Source of the DNA: Legionellales bacterium UBA2469
Lineage (GTDB): Bacteria; Pseudomonadota; Gammaproteobacteria; Legionellales; Legionellaceae
Direction of reading: 5' to 3'
Assembly (NCBI GenBank): GCA_002342175.1
Contig: DDPL01000062.1
Span: forward strand, 1-7,041
Length of the DNA: 7,041 bases
Positions 1 to 5,539 of the stretch are shown piece by piece. The translations under genes were made by a program, and so were the position numbers. The first letter of the stretch is position 1. The number at the start of each line of letters is the position of its first letter. Below the pieces are notes generated by a model. It saw nothing but the letters and a program-made list of their open reading frames with translations. It did no database searches and was not told the DNA's origin.

Positions 1-17
1 AATTAAAAATGGGGGGA

Positions 18-1010
18 TTACCGGGTTAATTCATTGATGGCTTGAATTAACAAAGCTTCAGGAAATTGGTATTTAACGAATAATTTAAAAATGTCCCAAA
101 ATTTATTGGGTGTTTTAATATTTTCTTTTAAAGCTGACCAATATACATTAAAAATAAATTCTTTTTCATCATCTGTTTTTAAATGTTCAATATAATGTTC
201 CAATTCCTTATTTTTGATAATCCATTCGACATGAGGCGCAATAGCATCTTGATATAATGCCTTCTTTTGTTCTAAAGATAATTCAAACTGATAAAATTTA
301 TGTAACTCAACGCCAAAATCTGCTCTTAATGCAATTTGCCAATTCCCATCATTTATATTTTCGCGTAAGTAACTCCTAATTTCTTCAGGGGTTAAATATT
401 GTATAAAAGGCAACTCATTTAAATCTTCAAATGGAATTTTTCGCATCATCGCAAGATATATCTCTTTTTTTTGTTCTGGGGGAACATCTTCTATGACAAA
501 ATACATATAATAACTATTAAATAATTGGGTCAAAAGCGATTGATTGAGTTCGCCATGAATAATTTTCATTCTTAAGCCTTGAAGAAAAACCGCTTTCTCT
601 TCTTGGGTTAAGATAGATTCCATCACTAATGCGAAAGTTGGGGGGGGTATTAAAACATCATCCGCAATAATTGGAGAATCAATCTCTTGATAATGCAACA
701 TAAATTGTTCAAACCATTTTTCTCTTAATTCTTTCGATAAAAAGCCTTCTAAAACAATTGAATTGATATTATTTAAACCTTGAGTATTATAAATAGCTTT
801 TAATAAGAGTTGACGAGTTTGATCAGGGGTTAATCGTCCCGATATTTCTTGAAAAATATTAGGTTTTAAGATCCATTCATATTGGGAGGATAAATCTGAA
901 CTTTCAATCCACTGACTAAATTCATTTTTTCCAGGTTCGTCTAATTTTTTTAGAATAGCCAGATAGTCGTTGTCACTTTTACATTTCTTAAAAAGTTTAT
1001 CAAAATTCAT
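18..1010 (-). CDS. Hypothetical helical-repeat protein, 330 aa
   Basis: I do not recognise this protein. It is predicted to be almost entirely alpha-helical, with no signal peptide and no membrane segment, so it is probably cytosolic (or exported without a classical signal). A degenerate motif recurs: L-(T/S)-x-E/D-(Q/E)-K/R followed by a helix ending in an aliphatic residue. Copies begin near residues 60, 91, 134, 176, 206, 244 and 277, at spacings of about 30-43 residues, suggesting an irregular solenoid like TPR or HEAT folds. The chosen ATG is preceded by a weak GGA about 9 nt upstream. A run of eight C (coding strand) at residues about 122-124 encodes three prolines and is striking in such AT-rich DNA. 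It follows the Dps gene after 117 bp and probably has its own promoter. A scaffold role, or an effector in a host-associated bacterium, is possible, but no function can be assigned. Confidence 0.8.
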   Translation of the reverse strand: MNFDKLFKKCKSDNDYLAILKKLDEPGKNEFSQWIESSDLSSQYEWILKPNIFQEISGRLTPDQTRQLLLKAIYNTQGLNNINSIVLEGFLSKELREKWFEQFMLHYQEIDSPIIADDVLIPPPTFALVMESILTQEEKAVFLQGLRMKIIHGELNQSLLTQLFNSYYMYFVIEDVPPEQKKEIYLAMMRKIPFEDLNELPFIQYLTPEEIRSYLRENINDGNWQIALRADFGVELHKFYQFELSLEQKKALYQDAIAPHVEWIIKNKELEHYIEHLKTDDEKEFIFNVYWSALKENIKTPNKFWDIFKLFVKYQFPEALLIQAINELTR

Positions 1011-1030
1011 AATTTAGTCCAAAATAAAAT

Positions 1031-1049
1031 CTTATAGAATGTATATAGC
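1031..1049 (-). promoter_or_regulatory. Possible promoter -10 region of the 330-aa gene
   Basis: Two candidate -10 elements read on the minus strand: GCTATATAC (about 1041-1049), whose hexamer lies about 32 nt before the ATG as in the other promoters of this cluster, and TCTATAAG (1031-1038), a 5/6 match to TATAAT but closer to the start. Neither has a convincing -35. They are partial matches to the KCTAYACTTAA type seen upstream of the preceding genes. No hairpin terminator is visible in the 1011-1127 gap, so readthrough from the Dps gene is also possible. Confidence 0.25.
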
Positions 1050-1127
1050 ACATAAAATAAAAATCTCATGTGAACTTTGACCTCTATAAAATTTCTAAAC
1101 GTATGAAGAAGTCGATGGGAGAATTTT

Positions 1128-1568
1128 TTAAAAACCACCGGAACAGGCATGAATCATCCATGACATTTTCTCAATTTTAACCAAGATATCAGTTAAAAAT
1201 GTTATACTGCCTTCGTCTTTATTATCTTTGACTTTATCAATAACTTTATAGACTAATTCAACCAAAACGACGTAATCTTTACCCAGATCACTCACCATTT
1301 CTTGGCCAGAGTGATTTGGTTTCCCGTCTTTAGTCGTTTTAAGTTCTTGAATTTGAGAAAGTGTTGCAGGCACGATAAAGCCAAGAGAGACCATTCGTTC
1401 TGCAACGGAGTCTATCATTTCAGATAAGGCTCCATATTGACCTTCAAAAAAATCATGTAATTGTTTAAAGTGTGGCCCTTTCACATGCCAATGATAAGAT
1501 TGAGTTTTTAATTGTAATGCATAAAGATTGGCAAAGAGTTGTGAAAATAATAGATGGGTAGCGTTCAT
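1128..1568 (-). CDS. dps: Dps-family ferritin-like DNA-protection protein
   Basis: Members of this family form dodecameric cages that oxidise Fe2+ with hydrogen peroxide and store the iron, protecting DNA and proteins. The whole inter-subunit ferroxidase set is present with family spacing: H26 (in YHWHVKGPHF), H38, E42, D53 and E57, matching the H-x11-H-x3-D/E-x10-D-x3-E pattern. Gly31-Pro32 and the AER motif at 56-58 are typical, and an EKxxW-type helix occurs near the C-terminus. At 146 residues it is compact. The first ferroxidase His is at 26, against about 51 in E. coli Dps, so the Lys-rich N-terminal DNA-binding tail is absent and there is no long C-terminal tail. DNA binding is therefore uncertain, and it may act mainly as an iron and peroxide sink. 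The start is supported by AGGAAG 6 nt upstream (1575-1580). The gene has its own promoter and a Fur-like dyad upstream. Confidence 0.95.
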   Translation of the reverse strand: MNATHLLFSQLFANLYALQLKTQSYHWHVKGPHFKQLHDFFEGQYGALSEMIDSVAERMVSLGFIVPATLSQIQELKTTKDGKPNHSGQEMVSDLGKDYVVLVELVYKVIDKVKDNKDEGSITFLTDILVKIEKMSWMIHACSGGF

Positions 1569-1596
1569 GATATTCTTCCTTTATATTGTCTCTATA

Positions 1597-1607
1597 TTAA
1601 GTATAGA
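1597..1607 (-). promoter_or_regulatory. Sigma-S-type extended -10 of the dps promoter
   Basis: The minus strand reads TCTATACTTAA here, matching every position of the extended -10 (KCTAYACTTAA) usually quoted for E. coli sigma-S promoters. The hexamer TATACT is 5/6 to TATAAT and lies about 32 nt before the dps ATG, leaving a leader of roughly 25 nt that contains the AGGAAG ribosome site. A weak -35 (TTCAAA, 1624-1629, 18-nt spacer) is present. dps is a classic sigma-S target in E. coli, which supports the reading. The element also sits in a short dyad, TCTATA-N5-TATAGA (1591-1607). Confidence 0.6.
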
Positions 1608-1613
1608 ACAACG

Positions 1614-1628
1614 TCAAAATAATTTTGA
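1614..1628. promoter_or_regulatory. 7-1-7 inverted repeat, Fur/PerR-like operator candidate
   Basis: TCAAAAT-A-ATTTTGA is a perfect 7-1-7 palindrome centred about 28 bp upstream of the predicted dps transcription start, between the -10 and the weak -35. Its geometry is that of Fur-family operators, and it shares 10 of 14 arm positions with the 7-1-7 Fur motif TGATAAT-N-ATTATCA. A second perfect palindrome, TGAAATTTCA (1626-1635), abuts it. Iron- or peroxide-responsive repression of dps would make sense. AT-rich sequence raises the chance of accidental palindromes, so this remains a candidate. Confidence 0.4.
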
Positions 1629-1646
1629 AATTTCATCATTATTTTT

Positions 1647-2012
1647 TCACAAATATGCTGCTTGCATATTGCATACGAATTGATCTTTTGGCGCATCCAT
1701 TGAAACTTTCGGTTTAGAAAATAAACCATATTTGATAATTAGTTCAGATCTAGGTTGCACATTTGGTTTAGGCTGATGAAGCAATACATAAAACTCATAT
1801 TGTAGATGCATCATGTGATGTTTTTTTAATTGATGTTTTTTTCTTCGATAAAGGAAACGCTTATATTTTTTTAATTTTTGTCGATAAGAAAGTTGTTGTT
1901 GAGATTTAAAAAATGCATTTGCATATAATGCTTGTAATATCTGTTTTTGTAATAAGGTTAATTGCAGAGATTTTTTTTCTTCTTCTTTTTTTAAAGCTGC
2001 TTTTTTATCCAT
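1647..2012 (-). CDS. Very basic 121-aa protein of unknown function
   Basis: I do not recognise this small protein. From the chosen start it has 121 residues with 21 Lys, 5 Arg and 5 His against only 8 acidic residues. A Lys-rich N-terminus is followed by a Gln/Leu-rich helix, then a dense Tyr/Lys/Arg/His cluster at about residues 44-66, and a less charged C-terminal third with one Cys. There is no signal peptide or membrane helix. Such composition suits binding to nucleic acid or another polyanion, but that is inference. An in-frame ATG at 2033 would add seven residues; I prefer 2012 because GGAGT sits 6 nt before it, while the 2033 ATG has no ribosome site. It lies between the HD-GYP gene and dps, with a sigma-S-like -10 upstream, so a stationary-phase role beside Dps is plausible. 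Confidence 0.72.
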   Translation of the reverse strand: MDKKAALKKEEEKKSLQLTLLQKQILQALYANAFFKSQQQLSYRQKLKKYKRFLYRRKKHQLKKHHMMHLQYEFYVLLHQPKPNVQPRSELIIKYGLFSKPKVSMDAPKDQFVCNMQAAYL

Positions 2013-2018
2013 CTTTAG

Positions 2019-2023
2019 ACTCC
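2019..2023 (-). promoter_or_regulatory. Shine-Dalgarno site setting the start of the basic protein
   Basis: The minus strand reads GGAGT ending 6 nt before the ATG at 2010-2012. The alternative ATG at 2031-2033 is preceded by GCAGTTTTTAA with no purine-rich site and would lie only about 13 nt from the predicted transcription start. This site therefore favours the shorter, 121-residue product. Confidence 0.6.
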
Positions 2024-2049
2024 AAGCCAACATTTAAAAACTGCATGTT

Positions 2050-2060
2050 TTAAGTGTAGA
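2050..2060 (-). promoter_or_regulatory. Sigma-S-type extended -10 of the basic-protein gene
   Basis: The minus strand reads TCTACACTTAA, a full match to KCTAYACTTAA with C at the Y position. It ends about 38 nt before the preferred ATG at 2012, giving a leader of roughly 34 nt with the GGAGT site in place. No good -35 is seen at 16-18 nt, which is tolerated at many sigma-S promoters. The promoter lies in the 84-bp gap after the HD-GYP gene, which shows no hairpin terminator. Confidence 0.5.
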
Positions 2061-2096
2061 AGGCGTTTGGAATTTTTGCTGGAAAATATCAATAAA

Positions 2097-3137
2097 TTAT
2101 TTTTTAAGAGAACGCTGTAATTTTTCTAATACCTTTGGAACTGGAAATTCATAATTTTCCTGAATAATTAAATGCACACATGCGCTCACAACATCAACAT
2201 CATAAAGCTTTCCTTGATTAACCAAAAGCTCATGAATAGCTAGTTTTAATTCTAATGGTCCACGATATGGCCGAAAACTCGTCATGGCCTCTACCACATC
2301 CGCAACAGCAATAATTTTGGCTTCTAAGGATATATCAGGATCTTTTAATCCATTTGGATACCCAGAACCATCCAGTCTTTCATGATGTTCGAGTATAAAG
2401 CGAGGCACATCTTGCTCAAAACTCACCGTTTTCAATATTTCAGCACCTGCTTGAGAATGAAGTTTAATTAAATTATATTCTTCCGTGGTTAATTCAGATG
2501 GTTTGACTAATAATTCGAGAGGTATTCTAAATTTTCCAACATCATGAAGGCTTGCTGCTAATCGTACGCCATTGGTCTGAAATTCTGAAAGTTTCATAAA
2601 CTGTGCAATACGTGTCGCCAGATCAGCAACTCTATATTGATGTCCCGAGGTATAAGGATCTCTCGATTCGACAACTGCTGATAAACAACTGATAATTTCA
2701 TCCAGATTTTTAATCTTTAATAGCAATATTTGTTGTTCTAATAAACGTGCATGGACTCTTTCAGAAATCTCTCGAATATTACATTGAATAACCATATCAC
2801 TATTCACGCTATAAACATTACAAATTAATTCTACATCTATGGGCTCGCCATTTAATTTCATTAAATTTAAATTCTCATAACGTAGGTAACCTTTGTCAAT
2901 TAAGTCATCAAATAAATACAACGCTTGTTGCTTATCTTTAATAAATCCAATTTCCCAAAGTCTTTTATTGATTACATCTGAAAGCTGACAATCCAATAAT
3001 TTAAGAATATAAGGATTGGCATCAATAATCTCTCCATTCGGATAATTTAAAATCAAAATGCCATCTTGAGCCGTTTCAAACAAACGTTTGTACCGTATAT
3101 TATCTAAATCTGAATTGACATCATTTGCTTTCGACAT
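2097..3137 (-). CDS. PAS domain / HD-GYP cyclic-di-GMP phosphodiesterase
   Basis: HD-GYP enzymes hydrolyse cyclic di-GMP, usually to GMP, and so turn off biofilm and polysaccharide programmes. This 346-residue protein has an N-terminal PAS sensor (about 14-127), a short helical linker (about 128-150) and an HD-GYP domain (about 150-325). Catalytic signatures look intact: H166 in GHQYR, H198-D199 with K202 (HDVGK), H227, H251-H252, the GYP loop (DGSGYP, 256-261), D280 in the VAD motif, then RPYR. There is no receiver domain, membrane segment or signal peptide, so it is probably a cytosolic one-component sensor; the PAS ligand cannot be predicted. It lies 36 nt downstream of galE on the same strand but appears to have its own sigma-S-like promoter. 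Its position next to a polysaccharide synthase cluster suggests it modulates that system's output, though no PilZ or other c-di-GMP receptor is visible in the window. Confidence 0.93.
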   Translation of the reverse strand: MSKANDVNSDLDNIRYKRLFETAQDGILILNYPNGEIIDANPYILKLLDCQLSDVINKRLWEIGFIKDKQQALYLFDDLIDKGYLRYENLNLMKLNGEPIDVELICNVYSVNSDMVIQCNIREISERVHARLLEQQILLLKIKNLDEIISCLSAVVESRDPYTSGHQYRVADLATRIAQFMKLSEFQTNGVRLAASLHDVGKFRIPLELLVKPSELTTEEYNLIKLHSQAGAEILKTVSFEQDVPRFILEHHERLDGSGYPNGLKDPDISLEAKIIAVADVVEAMTSFRPYRGPLELKLAIHELLVNQGKLYDVDVVSACVHLIIQENYEFPVPKVLEKLQRSLKK

Positions 3138-3164
3138 CGTAAAGACTCTAAGAGGAGGATATTA

Positions 3165-3173
3165 TAAGTATAG
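3165..3173 (-). promoter_or_regulatory. Sigma-S-type -10 upstream of the HD-GYP gene
   Basis: The minus strand reads CTATACTTA, identical over nine bases to the dps -10 core. Its hexamer ends 30 nt before the HD-GYP ATG, nearly the same spacing as at dps (32 nt). It overlaps the end of the galE stop region. A TATAAT lies just downstream (3161-3166) as an alternative -10. No credible -35 is seen at 16-18 nt from either. The match suggests transcription independent of the upstream polysaccharide operon. Confidence 0.45.
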
Positions 3174-4172
3174 TCAACAATTCTTAATAAGCTCGAAAGC
3201 ATCATTGATATGATAACAGGGAACCCAGTTTAAAATCTCCTTCGCTTTTTGAATACAAGCGTAAGATATCGAAACATCACCAGTGCGTATTGGATAAAAA
3301 TGGTATGGAATTTTTTTTTGCGTTTGTTGTTCCGCAATCTGAATAACATCGAGAACACTCATCCCTTGTCCAGAGCCTAAATTAAAAATTTCTATCGACG
3401 ATTTTTTATTTTTCATCCATTCCAGAACATTAACATGGGCTCGCGCAACATCTTCAACATGAACATAATCTCGAATCGCAGTACCGTCTGCAGTGTTAAA
3501 ATAATGGCCATAAATAGATAAATAAGGTTTGTTTCCTTGAAGAACATCGCAAATATTCAAGAAAATATTTCCTGTTTTATCTTTTGGATTTTCAATTAGA
3601 AGACGTGAGGCATGAGCGCCAATAACATTAAAATAGCGCAATATAGCAACATTCCACTGAAGATGTGATGAAACGATATTTTTTAAAATCTCTTCAATGA
3701 ACCATTTGGATTGACCATAAGGATTAACGGGATTCGGCAAAAAATCTTCCAAAATAGGTAAATTTTTCACTTCACCATAAACCGCTGAACTGCTGCTAAA
3801 TACAAAATTTTTAACCGCACAAACTTCCATTGCCTTCAATAAACTCAAAGTTCCTGAAAGATTATTTTCATAATAATGAATAGGATTGCTCATCGATTCA
3901 ACAATGGATTTTGACGCTGCCAAATGAATTACCATCGTTATTTGATATTTTTTGAGGGTTTTAATCAATAAATCAGTATCGAGTAAATTTCCACACACAA
4001 AAATAGGTTTTCGATTGGCAATCATCTCAATGTTTTGCAAAACTTCTCGATGACTATTCCTTAAATTATCATAAAGTATCACCTTATGATTTGATTGTAA
4101 TAATGCCACAGCAACATGGCTACCTATAAATCCAGTTCCACCTGTAATTAAAATATGATTTTCTAACGTCAT
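3174..4172 (-). CDS. galE: GalE-type UDP-hexose / UDP-N-acetylhexosamine 4-epimerase
   Basis: This extended short-chain dehydrogenase interconverts UDP-glucose and UDP-galactose, or their N-acetylamino forms, using tightly bound NAD, and supplies sugar precursors in the cytosol. Counting from the ATG at 4172 (332 residues): the NAD-binding GGTGFIG motif is at 11-17, the catalytic Ser in FSSSSAVYG at 128, and the YxxxK pair at Y152/K156. The RYFN-x2-GAH and GT-x2-RDYVHV-x-D blocks are typical of GalE. The position equal to E. coli Tyr299 is Ser303, a small residue associated with acceptance of N-acetylated substrates. The ATG gives an ATGA overlap with the glycosyltransferase stop and has GGTAAG 5 nt upstream; a GTG at 4178 would add two residues but lacks a spaced ribosome site. 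It is the last gene of the polysaccharide cluster and probably feeds the synthase. Confidence 0.93.
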   Translation of the reverse strand: MTLENHILITGGTGFIGSHVAVALLQSNHKVILYDNLRNSHREVLQNIEMIANRKPIFVCGNLLDTDLLIKTLKKYQITMVIHLAASKSIVESMSNPIHYYENNLSGTLSLLKAMEVCAVKNFVFSSSSAVYGEVKNLPILEDFLPNPVNPYGQSKWFIEEILKNIVSSHLQWNVAILRYFNVIGAHASRLLIENPKDKTGNIFLNICDVLQGNKPYLSIYGHYFNTADGTAIRDYVHVEDVARAHVNVLEWMKNKKSSIEIFNLGSGQGMSVLDVIQIAEQQTQKKIPYHFYPIRTGDVSISYACIQKAKEILNWVPCYHINDAFELIKNC

Positions 4173-5539
4173 AAGCACTTACCCAGGAGACGGTTCCAGG
4201 TAAATTGAAGTGTTGCCCACACAGATCCGAGTGCGCGAAACGGCCTAAAAAATAAAACCTCAGCAATCGTTAATAAAAGCAAATTAAGCATATCAATTTT
4301 TAATGCATATTCTTGATACGTTAAATAATTGAGTAAAATACACGAGAGCGTCATCAAAAAAATAAAACTCCAAGCCATTAGTATAAACCAGAACAGTTGG
4401 ATAAAATGCATACCTTGTGTAAGCAGTAATACAAAAAATATTATATATGCAATCCCTTCAATAACTGGACCCAAAATTTCAAATAAAAAATAATAAGGAA
4501 AACCAACCATTCCCGTTTTTCCGTATTTTGGATTAAACATCATATGAATGTGTTTAAAAAAAGAACGCCACAACCCTCTTTGCCAACGATTACGTTGATT
4601 CCAAAAATCAATTAATCCACGCGGTTGACTTGCCCAAGCAATTGCAGAAGATGCATAGGCAACATGATACGGATACTTATTTTTTCGCATCCAATCATGC
4701 AATTTCATTACAATATCCGAATCATAGGAATAATTATCTCTATCGTATCCGCCTACTTCCATTACAGCTCTTCGTTCAAACATAGTGCAAGCACCCGAAT
4801 GGCACATCGCTCCACCAATTCGTGACCAACCCTCATGCCCATAAAAAAAAGAACGTAAATATTCAATGACTTGAACCCCTAAATTAATATTTTTTGGTAT
4901 ACGTCGTTTAATGATTCGATGATTAGATGATTCCTCTGGAATATAAATATTACCACCAATAGCAACACAATGGGGATGTGTGAGATAGCTATACACCATG
5001 TTCGAGATAGTATTGGTGTCCAATAAAGTATCAGAATCGACCGTCATAAATAATGGCGTTTTACAAATATTAAGTGCTGCATTAATGGCATCTGCACCTG
5101 ATGATATCTTGTCATAATGCGCTTTATCGATGACATAAAAATGCGAATAAATTTTCGATTTATATATGGTTTTAATAGTAGCAGTCTCAATAATATTTTT
5201 AAATGCTGGCGTAATCGGTTTTAACGCATAAACTTCTCTAAGATGATTTAAAGTATGATCATTGGAACCATCATTCACAACAATAAGACCTACGGAGGGG
5301 TAATCTGATTGTAACACGGCATCGATGGCTTTAGAAACTTTGGTTGCATAATTATATACAGGCATAATTACTGTAACAGGCAAACATCTCCCTTCTTGAA
5401 ATATATTAATGACATTATTATCTTCGGATTCTCGAAATTTTTGGAAAATAGACTGTAAGCTTGAAATAAAAAAGACAATATACCCTAACCATAAAACTAA
5501 GAAATAAACGATGATTATCCAATTCAATATATTTATCAT
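4169..5539 (-). CDS. Membrane family 2 glycosyltransferase (polysaccharide synthase type)
   Basis: This inner-membrane enzyme probably polymerises a sugar from a UDP donor and passes the chain through its own membrane domain. At 456 residues it is near PgaC/IcaA in length. One N-terminal membrane helix (about 5-28) precedes a cytosolic GT-A domain (about 53-330), then about four hydrophobic segments (about 344-373, 378-405, 415-432). GT2 signatures: VVNDGS with D90, the DSD metal motif at 168-170, acceptor-site Asp D273, and QRNRW at 315-319. Blocks after the catalytic core (EYLR near 226, SGA near 248, NPKYG near 336, FEILGPVIE near 353) recall the GT2 proteins that accompany YaiO and HEAT-repeat genes. 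Several usually conserved residues differ: SYD in place of an ED-type motif at 271-273, SSGADAIN at 146-153, and WASQP at 302-306. No PilZ domain is present. It overlaps the HEAT gene and galE by 4 nt each, indicating translational coupling. Confidence 0.92.
   Translation of the reverse strand: MINILNWIIIVYFLVLWLGYIVFFISSLQSIFQKFRESEDNNVINIFQEGRCLPVTVIMPVYNYATKVSKAIDAVLQSDYPSVGLIVVNDGSNDHTLNHLREVYALKPITPAFKNIIETATIKTIYKSKIYSHFYVIDKAHYDKISSGADAINAALNICKTPLFMTVDSDTLLDTNTISNMVYSYLTHPHCVAIGGNIYIPEESSNHRIIKRRIPKNINLGVQVIEYLRSFFYGHEGWSRIGGAMCHSGACTMFERRAVMEVGGYDRDNYSYDSDIVMKLHDWMRKNKYPYHVAYASSAIAWASQPRGLIDFWNQRNRWQRGLWRSFFKHIHMMFNPKYGKTGMVGFPYYFLFEILGPVIEGIAYIIFFVLLLTQGMHFIQLFWFILMAWSFIFLMTLSCILLNYLTYQEYALKIDMLNLLLLTIAEVLFFRPFRALGSVWATLQFTWNRLLGKCL

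Noticed and set aside
1056..1079. CACAT/ATGTG inverted repeat in the 1011-1127 gap as a terminator
   Set aside because: The stem is only 5 bp with a loop of about 14 nt and no following T tract.
1652..1670. Hairpin AATATGC-N5-GCATATT as a terminator of the basic-protein gene
   Set aside because: It is a perfect 7-bp stem but AT-rich, sits inside the coding end before the stop, and is not followed by a T tract on the minus strand.
2013..2033. Seven-residue longer start for the basic protein
   Set aside because: No ribosome site precedes the ATG at 2033, whereas GGAGT lies 6 nt before the ATG at 2012.
3161..3178. TTGACT and TATAAT on the minus strand as a housekeeping promoter for the HD-GYP gene
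   Set aside because: The two hexamers are only 5 nt apart, so they cannot serve as -35 and -10 of one promoter; TATAAT alone may still act as an alternative -10.
3311..3319. A9 run in galE as a phase-variation site
   Set aside because: It encodes Gln-Lys-Lys-Ile in frame in an intact gene, and A/T runs of 8-9 are frequent throughout this AT-rich window.
4173..4178. GTG start adding two residues to GalE
   Set aside because: The ATG at 4172 makes an ATGA overlap with the preceding stop, matching the junction before the glycosyltransferase, and has a better placed purine-rich site.
4625..4825. Plus-strand ORF of 66 codons
   Set aside because: It lies wholly within the glycosyltransferase gene on the opposite strand, has no recognisable domain, and the minus-strand frame carries conserved GT2 motifs.
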